Below are positions 25,203 through 32,778 of a DNA stretch of 64,000 bases, piece after piece. The translations under genes were made by a program, and so were the position numbers. Location: contig LGRD01000026.1 of the NCBI GenBank assembly GCA_001263235.1, forward strand, positions 62,001-126,000. The letters run 5' to 3'. The notes beneath the pieces were generated by a model. It searched no databases and had not been told where the DNA came from. It saw only the letters and a list, made by a program, of their open reading frames with translations. Positions within the stretch are counted from its first letter, which is position 1, and each line of letters starts with the position of its first letter. Source of the stretch: Methylibium sp. NZG. Lineage in GTDB: Bacteria > Pseudomonadota > Gammaproteobacteria > Burkholderiales > Burkholderiaceae_C.

Positions 25203-26459
25203 ATGTGCGACATGCTCGACCGCCCCGCTGCCGCGCCCTCCGCGGGTCACCTTTCACTCCCGCTCGCGGACCTGCCCGCACTCACCAGCCTGCGCTTCGT
25301 CGCCGCGCTGGCCGTCGTGGTGCTGCACTACCGCGAGCTGCTGGGGCCGCTGCCGGCGTGGCTGCAGCAGGTCATCGTCGGCGGGCAGTTCGGCGTGACC
25401 TTCTTCTTCGTGCTCAGCGGGTTCATCCTGACCTACCGCTACCGCGATTGGTTTGCAGGCGGCGTGAGCCGTGGCAGCTACCGGCGCTTCCAGCGCTTTC
25501 GCTGGGCGCGCATCTACCCGGTGTACGTGCTGGGGCTGCTGCTGGACACACCGTGGCATCTGATCGAACGCGCCCAGGCGGGGCAACTCAGCGCCGAGGC
25601 GCCGACGCTTGCCGGCTCGTGGCTGGTGAACCTGGCCGGCTTGCAGGCTTGGGTGCCGGTGGTGCCGTACGCAATGTTCTGGAACACGCCGGCCTGGAGC
25701 GTGGCAGCCGAGTTCTTCTTCTACGCCGCGTTCCCGTGGCTCTGCTGCGCGCTGGCGCGGCACGGAGGCAGCGCGGCCCGCCTGGCCGCCGCGCTCATCG
25801 GCACCGTGCTCGGCGGCGCGCTGTTGTACGCGGCTGTGATCTGGGCGATGAACTACGCGTGGCAGGTCGCGCCGCAGACGCAGTACCTAGTGATCGTCTA
25901 CAACCCGCTGCTCCGCGGCAGCGAGTTCGTCGCCGGCTGCGTGGCGGGGCAACTCTTCATGCGGATGCGCGACGGCGGAAGGCCGCTGCTTCAGACCGAG
26001 CGCGCGCGCAACGCGCTCGTCGTGCTGTGCCTGCTGGCCATCGGCGCGCGCATTGCAATGGCGGGCTACAGCGGGCCGAATTCATGGCTGTGGCTGCTCG
26101 ACGGCTCGGTCAAGTACGCCGCCTTCGTTCTGCCGTTCGTCGGCTTGATCCTGACGGTGGCCAGCGGCCGCACCTTGCTCAGCCCGCTGTTGGAGCGGCC
26201 CTGGGTGGTGCTGCTGGGCGAGGCGAGCTACTCGCTCTACATCGTCCATTGGTCGGTGGTGACGGTGCTGCACCTGAAATTGCTCGGCGCCTGGGGCACG
26301 CCGGCAGTCCACGCGCTGCTGCTGGTGGCGACGGTGCTGCTGTCGGTCGTCTGCTACCGCGTGGTGGAAGTGCCGTGGCGGCGCCGCCTGCGCGGCGCGC
26401 CGGCGACCGACAATGAGGCACGCACCGCCGCGCCACCCCTTCATCACGCTGCCACATGA
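25203..26459 (+). CDS. Acyltransferase family 3 membrane protein
   Basis: This is a 418-residue integral membrane O-acyltransferase of the OafA/NodX type, which adds acetyl or other short acyl groups to exported sugars or lipids. The N-terminal motif LPALTSLRFVAALAVVVLHY (about residues 23-42) carries the arginine and catalytic-candidate histidine of the family. GGQFGVTFFFVLSGFILTYR and the arginine-rich RRFQRFRWARIYPVYVLGLL follow, then NTPAWSVAAEFFFY. About ten helices are visible. Its stop overlaps the start of the cupin_8 gene by four bases, so the two are translationally coupled. The acceptor is unknown; the coupling suggests a shared substrate or pathway. ATG at 25203 or 25212 are both possible. 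Confidence 0.87.
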   Translation: MCDMLDRPAAAPSAGHLSLPLADLPALTSLRFVAALAVVVLHYRELLGPLPAWLQQVIVGGQFGVTFFFVLSGFILTYRYRDWFAGGVSRGSYRRFQRFRWARIYPVYVLGLLLDTPWHLIERAQAGQLSAEAPTLAGSWLVNLAGLQAWVPVVPYAMFWNTPAWSVAAEFFFYAAFPWLCCALARHGGSAARLAAALIGTVLGGALLYAAVIWAMNYAWQVAPQTQYLVIVYNPLLRGSEFVAGCVAGQLFMRMRDGGRPLLQTERARNALVVLCLLAIGARIAMAGYSGPNSWLWLLDGSVKYAAFVLPFVGLILTVASGRTLLSPLLERPWVVLLGEASYSLYIVHWSVVTVLHLKLLGAWGTPAVHALLLVATVLLSVVCYRVVEVPWRRRLRGAPATDNEARTAAPPLHHAAT

Positions 26460-27592
26460 AGCAACGCCCTGCCCCCGCTGCCCCTGCCGTCCGCGCCGCT
26501 GCCGGCGCCCCTGCGGCTCCCGCCGTGCAGGCAGTGACCGCACTGCCTGCCATGCCCGCCGCGCCGCGCCCGCGCACGATCGAGCGTCGCCCGCCCGACG
26601 CCGGCTGGCTGCAGTGGGTCGCCGAAAACCGGCTGCGCCACTGCACGCCCGAGTCGATGCTGGCGACGATGACGCAGGCCAACCTGGACCCGGCCGCCAG
26701 CGAACGCGCCATCCGCGAGATGGAGCACAACCCCGGCTTCCTGGCGGCGCGCAAGATGCAGCAGATCCAGACCAAGCTCGAATCGGTCGTCGCCAACCAG
26801 CACAAGGTGCGCTCGCTCGATCCGTTGTTCGGCCACGTGGAAAAGCGCAGCCGCGTGCCCCTCGGCGAGTTCCTCGAACGCTACGTCTTCGGCAGCCGCC
26901 CGCTCGTGCTGACCGACGTGGCGCGAGATTGGCCGGCGCTCAAGCGCTGGTCGCCGCAGGACCTGGCCGAGCGCTTCGGCCACCTCGACGTGGACATCCA
27001 GGCCGAACGCAGCGCCGACCCGAACTACGAAGTCAACAAGCTGAACCACAAGCGCACTGTGCGATTGAGTGACTTCGTCGAGCAGGTGCTGGCGGGTGGA
27101 ACCACCAACGACTACTACCTGACCGCCAACAACGAGGTGCTGCGCCGCCCCGAGTTCGCGCCGATCCTGGCCGACATCGGCACCCTGCCCGACTTCTGCG
27201 ACCCCGCGCAACTGGCCGCACGCTCGTCGTTCTGGTTCGGCCCGGCCGGCACGGTGACGCCGCTGCATCACGACACGCTGATGCTGTGCCACACCCAGAT
27301 CGTCGGCCGCAAACGCTGGCGCTTCATCTCTCCGCTGCAGACGCCGCTGCTCTACAACAGCTTCGAGGTCTACAGCCCGATCGACATCGACCGGCCCGAC
27401 CTCAACCGCTACCCGCTGTTTGCCGAGGCCAACGTGCTGGAAGTGATCGTCGAACCCGGCGAGACCGTGTTCCTGCCGCTGGGCTGGTGGCACCAGGTGA
27501 CGGCGCTGGATGTGAGCCTGTCGTTCTCGTACTCGAACCTGGCGGTGCCGAATCAGTACAGCTTTGTGAATCCGACGATCACGAATTGGTGA
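26456..27592 (+). CDS. Cupin_8/JmjC-like Fe(II) oxygenase-type protein
   Basis: This is a 378-residue protein. An alanine/proline-rich leader (1-40) is followed by a helical domain (about 45-125, WLQWVAENRLRHCTPESMLA onward) and a cupin_8/JmjC barrel. Iron ligands are visible as TPLHHDTLMLCH (HxD, about residue 264) and the distal histidine in FLPLGWWHQVTAL (about 347). A 2-oxoglutarate-binding basic residue is plausible in IVGRKRWRF. Members hydroxylate protein or peptide side chains, but this subfamily's substrate is unknown. The last 28 codons are repeated with 87% identity at 30251-30334, beyond the convergent NRPS-like gene, which implies a lost paralogue. It is coupled to the acyltransferase by a four-base overlap. 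Confidence 0.85.
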   Translation: MKQRPAPAAPAVRAAAGAPAAPAVQAVTALPAMPAAPRPRTIERRPPDAGWLQWVAENRLRHCTPESMLATMTQANLDPAASERAIREMEHNPGFLAARKMQQIQTKLESVVANQHKVRSLDPLFGHVEKRSRVPLGEFLERYVFGSRPLVLTDVARDWPALKRWSPQDLAERFGHLDVDIQAERSADPNYEVNKLNHKRTVRLSDFVEQVLAGGTTNDYYLTANNEVLRRPEFAPILADIGTLPDFCDPAQLAARSSFWFGPAGTVTPLHHDTLMLCHTQIVGRKRWRFISPLQTPLLYNSFEVYSPIDIDRPDLNRYPLFAEANVLEVIVEPGETVFLPLGWWHQVTALDVSLSFSYSNLAVPNQYSFVNPTITNW

Positions 27593-27616
27593 AACGGCGA
27601 CTGGGACAAGCTTGCG

Positions 27617-30214
27617 CTACGGGCGCAGCCGAGCCGCGATGCAGACGCCCAGGTCGCGCACTTGCGGCATCCAGAACAGATCGGTGCTCGTCCCGACGAT
27701 GTCGATGACCTCGCAGCCCGTGGCCGGGAACAAGGCCGACCAGGCGTTTCGTTCCGCTGTGTCCAGTTGTCGATCGCTCGGGACCAGCAGCGTGGCTTTC
27801 ACAGCGCAAGGGGACGGACGGTAGCGCCGGCCCATGATCATCACCGCCACCGGCAGCCGGTAGGTCAGCGCGGCCAGCGGGCCGCTGCGCAGCAAGCCAA
27901 GCTCCCAGGCCTTCCACAACGCTCGCTGCGGCGCGCGCTCGGTCAGGTGCCACTTCGCCGCCTTCAACCATTGCCGCACGGTCTTGCCGCGCAAGCGCTC
28001 TGTTGGCGGCTTGGGCGCCGACGGCACGTCACAGTTTGCCGGCAAGTCGGGGTTGATCAGCACCAGTGCGCCCACCTGTTCGCCCGCCGCGTGCAGTTGC
28101 CGCGCCATTTCGATGGCGATCCAAGCGCCAAAGCAGTTTCCCGCCAACTGGTAGGGCCCGTTCGGTTGCACGCCTCGCAGGTGCCGAAGGTGGCTCGCAG
28201 CAGCGGCCTCGATGGACAGTGGAGGGCGCCCCACGCCGCCGAGCCCGCTCATCTGCAGGCCATACACCGGGCGATCGGGGCCGAACCAGCGCGCCAGCGT
28301 GCGCATGCTGAACACGTTGCCCCCATGGCCGTGAATGCACACCAGCGGCGTGGCGTTGCCGGAAGACTGCAGCACCACCAAGTCGTCGGGTGGCACGGCG
28401 CCGTCGAGCAGGCGAGCCAAGCCGCGCACGCTGGAGGCATGCTGGAAGGCGCCCAGCGCCAGACCATGGCCCAGCCGCTGTTGCAATGCCAGGCTGGCGT
28501 CCACCGCGCGCAACGAGTCGCCGCCGAGCTCGAAGAAGTCGTCGTCGCGGCCCACGCGATCGAGCCCCAGCGTCTGCGCAAACACCTCGGCCACGGCGCG
28601 CTCTGTGGCCGTGGCCGGCACCTCGGCGTCGACCGCCTGTGTGCCCATGGCAGGGGCATGCGCGGCGAGCGTGCGGCGATCCACCTTGCCGTTGGCGTCC
28701 AGCGGCCAGCGCTGCACGCGGCGCACGTCGATGCGCAGATGGGGCAATGCGGGCAGAGCGCGGCGCAGCGTGTCGTGCCAGCCGGTTTCGTTGGCGGCGT
28801 CGGCGATCACGTGAGCACACAGCGCTGGGGAGCCGCCGAGCGCCTCGGAGCTGGTGACGATCGCGTCGCGCACGCCGCCGTGGGCTCGCAGCGCCTGTTC
28901 AAGGCCGTGCAGGTCGATCCACTCGCCGTGGATTCGCACCAGCAGGTCGGCGCGGCCGTGCACCTCGAGCTCGCCGTTTGCGTCGATGCGGCCCAGGTCG
29001 CCAGAGCGGTAGCAGCGCTGGCCATCGGCCGCCGGCGCAAACCGCGCCGCGGTGAGATCGGGCCGCCGCCAGTAGCCGGTGGCGAGGAAGCGACCGTGGA
29101 TCGCGATCTCGCCGATCTGCCCCGGTGGCAGCGCGTGGCCGGCGCTGTCGACGATTCTGATCTGCACGTCGGGAAGGGCATGGCCCACCGGCATGGCGCC
29201 CGCGGGCACCGGCATGCCGGCGGTCACGAAGTGTTGAGCGACCAGGCCGGTCTCGGTCGCCCCCAGGCCGTGGGCAAGTACGCAGCGTGCCTGACCCGGG
29301 CGATTGAAGTGACGCTGAAAACGCTCGACATCCGGCGCACCGCCGAGGTCTCCCTCGATGCGGATGACCCGCAGCGTGGGCAAGGCCACACCCGTGTCCA
29401 CCACCTGCCTGAACAGGGACGGCACCGAGTGGTAGATCGTCGGTTGCGCGCTGGCGAGCCAGCGCGCGAGCGCGGCCACGCCGTGTCGGCGCACGTCGAA
29501 CGGAAGGAGCGCCGCGCCGTTGAGCAACGCGCCGAAGATGTTGGACACCGCGCCGCTGAACCCGCACGACTGCAGCAGCGTCAGCCGATCCTGCTCGCCG
29601 ATGCGCAGGGCGTGGGTGTAGCGCGCGGCGTTGTGCATCACGTTGCGGTGGCAGTCGACCACGCCTTTGGCAGGGCCCGTGCTGCCCGAGGTGTAGTAGA
29701 TGTAGGCGGGCGCGTCGGGCCCGACCTCGGCATCGGCATCGGCATCGGCATCCGCATCCGCATCGGCATCGGCATCGGCATCAGCGACGCCCGCAGCGGC
29801 TTCGGCGCTGCCCGCGCCGAGCACTTGGCCGCCGGGCACGAGCCACTGCGCCAGCGACCGGTTCATGCGGTCGGCCACCAACGTGCGCAGCCCGGCGTCG
29901 CCGATGATCGTGTGCAGGCGCGCCACGGGCAGCGCGGCGTCCAGCGGTACGTAAATGGCCCCGGCGCGCAAGGCCCCGAAGATCGCGGCAATCTGCGCTG
30001 CGCCCTGCTCCACGATCACACCCACGGGGTCGCCGGCCTGCACGCCCGCGGCCCGCACCACGGCGGCAATGCGCCGCGACCAGGCGTCGAGTTCGGCGTA
30101 GCTCGTGACACCACGGGGCTCGATCAACGCCGGTCGCCCGGGATGGCGCATCGCCTGGGCCACAAAGCGCGCGTTCAGACTGCCATCAATCGGCCAGGGC
30201 GGAAAAGCGGTCAC
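27617..30214 (-). CDS. NRPS-like protein: adenylation, carrier and thioesterase domains (A-T-TE)
   Basis: This is an 865-residue single-module enzyme without a condensation domain. The adenylation domain (about 1-490) has YYTSGSTGPAKGV, YRSGDLGRID and the catalytic-lysine motif PLDANGKVDRR. The carrier domain (about 545-615) has DDDFFELGGDSLRAVD with the phosphopantetheine serine. The thioesterase-like domain (about 635-865) has an elbow AGNCFGAW, where cysteine replaces the usual serine; near the C-terminus the expected catalytic histidine position reads GTSTDLFWMP, with no histidine. A nine-unit Asp-Ala repeat interrupts the adenylation domain. GTG at 30214 was chosen from the family-like start TAFPPWPIDGSLNARF; GTG 30217 and ATG 30298 are alternatives. 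It is convergent with the cupin gene and lies just inside a cupin 3' remnant. Confidence 0.85.
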   Translation of the reverse strand: MTAFPPWPIDGSLNARFVAQAMRHPGRPALIEPRGVTSYAELDAWSRRIAAVVRAAGVQAGDPVGVIVEQGAAQIAAIFGALRAGAIYVPLDAALPVARLHTIIGDAGLRTLVADRMNRSLAQWLVPGGQVLGAGSAEAAAGVADADADADADADADADADAEVGPDAPAYIYYTSGSTGPAKGVVDCHRNVMHNAARYTHALRIGEQDRLTLLQSCGFSGAVSNIFGALLNGAALLPFDVRRHGVAALARWLASAQPTIYHSVPSLFRQVVDTGVALPTLRVIRIEGDLGGAPDVERFQRHFNRPGQARCVLAHGLGATETGLVAQHFVTAGMPVPAGAMPVGHALPDVQIRIVDSAGHALPPGQIGEIAIHGRFLATGYWRRPDLTAARFAPAADGQRCYRSGDLGRIDANGELEVHGRADLLVRIHGEWIDLHGLEQALRAHGGVRDAIVTSSEALGGSPALCAHVIADAANETGWHDTLRRALPALPHLRIDVRRVQRWPLDANGKVDRRTLAAHAPAMGTQAVDAEVPATATERAVAEVFAQTLGLDRVGRDDDFFELGGDSLRAVDASLALQQRLGHGLALGAFQHASSVRGLARLLDGAVPPDDLVVLQSSGNATPLVCIHGHGGNVFSMRTLARWFGPDRPVYGLQMSGLGGVGRPPLSIEAAAASHLRHLRGVQPNGPYQLAGNCFGAWIAIEMARQLHAAGEQVGALVLINPDLPANCDVPSAPKPPTERLRGKTVRQWLKAAKWHLTERAPQRALWKAWELGLLRSGPLAALTYRLPVAVMIMGRRYRPSPCAVKATLLVPSDRQLDTAERNAWSALFPATGCEVIDIVGTSTDLFWMPQVRDLGVCIAARLRP
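29727..29780. repeat. Hexanucleotide tandem repeat encoding (Asp-Ala)n in the NRPS-like gene
   Basis: Nine consecutive six-base units lie here, seven TCGGCA and two TCCGCA, plus a degenerate tenth. Read on the minus strand they encode alternating Ala-Asp residues between the AMP-binding core and the A3 loop region of the adenylation domain. As whole-codon repeats they can expand or contract without changing frame, so length variation between strains is expected. Confidence 0.9.
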
Positions 30215-30250
30215 CACCCGATTGTGTCGAACCGCGGCGGCACACGGGCG

Positions 30251-30334
30251 GACGTGAGCTTGTCGTTCTCGTACTCGAACCTGGCGGTGCCGAACCAAAA
30301 CAGCTTCGTGAATCCGACGCTTGCGAACTGCTGA
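30251..30334 (+). pseudogene. Remnant of a second cupin_8 gene (3' end only)
   Basis: These 84 bases align without gaps to the last 84 bases of the cupin gene at 27509-27592, both ending in TGA. By hand count 73 of 84 match. The encoded ends are VSLSFSYSNLAVPNQ-type in both, with four or so amino-acid changes and several synonymous ones. Similarity stops abruptly upstream, where the NRPS-like gene begins on the other strand. The mix of mostly synonymous changes suggests an old coding paralogue rather than a fresh duplication. No start or catalytic part is left, so it is not functional as a gene. Confidence 0.8.
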
Positions 30335-30349
30335 GCGGGGGCCGCGGGT

Positions 30350-30802
30350 TCACCGCCATCCCAGCACATCGTGCCCGCGGTCTTCCATGCAGCGCTCGAC
30401 GTATCCGCGGTGAACGTCGTCGGCGTCGTTCCATTCGAGCAGGGTCTTGACCGCTGCACCCGTGGCGCCGGCGGCCGCACCGGCTCGGGCGCGTTGCCAG
30501 ACGTCCTTGCTGGCAAGCACGAGGCTTGCGGCCGCCGTGGATGCAAAGGCGATGGCACCAGTTCCTGCTGCACTCCGGGCGGCTGACTCGGCGCGCCGAG
30601 CATTCAAACCCACCGCTTTATCGGCCAGTTGACGGCACGCTTCGGCGTCTTTCGCGACACGCTGCTGCTGGGTCGCGCCATTTGTGGGCTTTTGGTAGAC
30701 CACAGGCTGTTGCGTGGCGCAGCCGGCGAATGCAAGTGCACTGATCGCCAGGACGTAGACGCCGAAGCGGCGGGCGCGGGGGAGTTGTTTTTGGTGGTTC
30801 AT
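30350..30802 (-). CDS. Lipoprotein with Ala/Gly-rich hydrophobic segment
   Basis: This is a 150-residue lipoprotein. It starts MNHQKQLPRARRFGVYVLAI and the lipobox reads LAFAGC, placing the acylated cysteine near residue 28. The mature part has a basic, glutamine-rich stretch, then an alanine/glycine-rich segment (GTGAIAFASTAAASLVLASK and AGAAAGATGAAVKTLLEWND). This segment resembles glycine-zipper proteins that associate with the outer membrane. A conserved-looking C-terminus has GYVERCMEDRGHDVLGW. Function unknown. It lies upstream of, and in the same direction as, the NRPS-like gene with 135 bases between, including the cupin remnant, so read-through is possible but not shown. Confidence 0.75.
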   Translation of the reverse strand: MNHQKQLPRARRFGVYVLAISALAFAGCATQQPVVYQKPTNGATQQQRVAKDAEACRQLADKAVGLNARRAESAARSAAGTGAIAFASTAAASLVLASKDVWQRARAGAAAGATGAAVKTLLEWNDADDVHRGYVERCMEDRGHDVLGWR

Positions 30803-31031
30803 CGCGGCTTCCTTCTTTCGGTATGGCAGTGGCGCACAGAGCGGCATGGCGTTCACCTGATACCACTACTTGTTGGCACGCCGTCGAAGTACTCCCCCGC
30901 AGACAACTGCGCGCCACGCACGCACGTAAGGAAAGGTAAGCCGCTGCGCCTGTGTGTACGTGGCGTCGTCGTGACCGCTCTGTGACAGGCGGCTGGGGCT
31001 CACCCCCGCCCTGAACGTTCCGGAGAATCAC

Positions 31032-32513
31032 ATGCACACCACTGCCCTCATCCTGCCCGCCGCCAATGCGGCCACCCTCCCTGGGACTCAACAGCCGGTG
31101 CGGCCAATCGACCTCCGGGCGTTGCTGGCCATGGCACTCACCGGCCTCACGCTCGCCGCTTTGTTCAACGGCTGGCTGCCTGGGCCTGCCGAAGCGCGCA
31201 TCGCCATCGGCGTTTTCGTTCTGGCCGTCATCGCCTGGAGCGTGCTGCGCCTGGCCGACACGCCAGTGGCGCTGGCGGCCTGCGTGGCACTGGTTGCGTT
31301 GGGCGTGACCCAGCCTGAGGCGCTCTACACCAGCCTGGGCGACAGCGTCATCTGGCTGTTGATCGCCGCATTTGTGATCGCCGCCGTGCTGCAGCAAAGC
31401 GGCCTGGCCGAACGCTGGGCCCTGCAGGCGGTGGCCGGCGCACGCACCCCGTCGCGCCTGTTCGTGCGCTTGACCTGGATCATCATCGCCACGGCCTTTG
31501 TGGTGCCATCGACATCGGGCCGCGCCGCATTGCTGTTCCCGGTGTTCGTGGTCTTGGCACGCGCGGTCGGCGAGCCGCGCATCGTGCGCGCGATGGCGTT
31601 GTTGTTCCCGAGCGTGATCCTGCTGTCGGCCTGCGCCTCGCTGCTCGGCGCGGGCGCCCACCTGGTGGCGGTGGACTTCATGCGCCGGCTCGGGCTGCCG
31701 GCGCCGTCGTTCGCGACCTGGGCCCTGTGGGCCGCACCGTTCGCCGTGCTGTCCTCGTTCGCCGCGACGGCGCTGATCTCGGCGCTCTTTCTCGACCGCA
31801 GCGCGCGCCAGCAACCGTTGTCGCTGCCCGCACCGCAACTCAGCCCGTTGACCGCGTCACAGCGTGGCGTGGTGGTCGTCATAGGCACGACCGTCGCCGC
31901 CTGGGCCAGCGCCGGCATGCATGGTGTGGACGCAACGATGGTGGCGCTGGTCGGCGCGCTTGCCATCACCTTCAAGCCGCTCACCGGGGTGGACATGAAG
32001 GCCGCGCTGAAGAAGGTCGAGTGGAACCTGGTGCTGTTTCTTGCTGCGACGCTGGTCCTCGGCGAGGCGCTGTTGCACAGCGGCGCCGCTGCGGCGCTGG
32101 CCAATGCACTGCTGGCCGCCGTGCCGCTGCAACGCTTTGGAACGGGCAGCGTGTTGATACTGGCGATTCTGGTCGCGCTGCTGTCGCACCTGTTGATCAC
32201 CTCGCGCACCGCTCGCGCGCTGGTGCTGCTGCCCACGGTGGCGTTGCCGCTGGCCGCCGGTGGCCTCAACCCGGCGTTGCTGATCTTCGTCTGCGTGATC
32301 GGCAGTGGCTTCTGCCAGACCCTGGCCGTGAGCGCCAAGCCGGTGGCGCTGTTCGCGCGCGCCGAGTTGCCACCCGAACTGTCGCAAGCGCAACAGTCGA
32401 TCGACGGCGCGCTGTTGCGCCTGAGCCTCGCGCTGTTGCCGGTGATGGCCTTGCTGCTGTGGCTGTTCGCGTCGTTCGTGTGGCCGTTGCAGGGGCTCGC
32501 CTTGCGTGCCTGA
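31032..32513 (+). CDS. DASS/SLC13-type anion permease
   Basis: This is a 493-residue membrane protein with about twelve hydrophobic helices. It resembles divalent anion:sodium symporters and ArsB-like permeases. Visible features include the re-entrant-loop regions VVPSTSGRAALLFPVFVVLA (about residues 158-177) and LLSHLLITSRTARALVLLPT (about 380-399), which occupy the two anion-binding hairpins of this fold. The usual SNT motifs appear as STSGR and ITSRTA, so substrate choice may differ from classical citrate or succinate carriers. Upstream lies a 229-base gap. The stop codon is inside the left arm of a large palindrome (32510-32676). Glycerate kinase follows, which hints at a glycerate or tartronate-like substrate; this is inference only. 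Confidence 0.8.
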   Translation: MHTTALILPAANAATLPGTQQPVRPIDLRALLAMALTGLTLAALFNGWLPGPAEARIAIGVFVLAVIAWSVLRLADTPVALAACVALVALGVTQPEALYTSLGDSVIWLLIAAFVIAAVLQQSGLAERWALQAVAGARTPSRLFVRLTWIIIATAFVVPSTSGRAALLFPVFVVLARAVGEPRIVRAMALLFPSVILLSACASLLGAGAHLVAVDFMRRLGLPAPSFATWALWAAPFAVLSSFAATALISALFLDRSARQQPLSLPAPQLSPLTASQRGVVVVIGTTVAAWASAGMHGVDATMVALVGALAITFKPLTGVDMKAALKKVEWNLVLFLAATLVLGEALLHSGAAAALANALLAAVPLQRFGTGSVLILAILVALLSHLLITSRTARALVLLPTVALPLAAGGLNPALLIFVCVIGSGFCQTLAVSAKPVALFARAELPPELSQAQQSIDGALLRLSLALLPVMALLLWLFASFVWPLQGLALRA

Positions 32514-32676
32514 GAAGCTGTGAACGAACCCCGCACACCCGCTCGTCCCGCCAAAACGGCGCCACTCCGCGTTGCAAATGCTCGCCGTAGCCCGAGCTAC
32601 GGCTGTGCTTTGCGCCTTGAGTAGCTCCGTTTTGACGGCCCGCTCGGGCGCGCTGGGTTCATTCACAGCTTCTGAG
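32510..32676. repeat. 167-bp imperfect palindrome (possible MITE or structured repeat)
   Basis: Two arms of about 82 and 81 bases pair around a four-base loop (CCGA, 32592-32595). The innermost 8 bp (GCCGTAGC at 32584-32591 with GCTACGGC at 32596-32603) are perfect. The outer ends match in about 20 of 22 positions (GAAGCTGTGAACGAACCC at 32514-32531 against its inverted partner ending at 32672). Over the whole length about 60 of 82 positions pair by hand count. The left end overlaps the stop codon of the permease gene. No transposase is nearby. It could fold into a long RNA hairpin and end transcription, or be one copy of a dispersed mobile repeat. Confidence 0.8.
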
Positions 32677-32778
32677 CGCTCGCGGCCCGTCGCGTCACGG
32701 CATCAAGCCGACGTATTGCCACCTCGACTTCTCGCTCTGTGTGACATCCGATCCACGCAACATTCAAAGGAACAAGCC

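Noticed and set aside
29727-29780. Tandem repeats as a CRISPR-like array
   Set aside because: Units are six bases without spacers and lie in frame within a gene.
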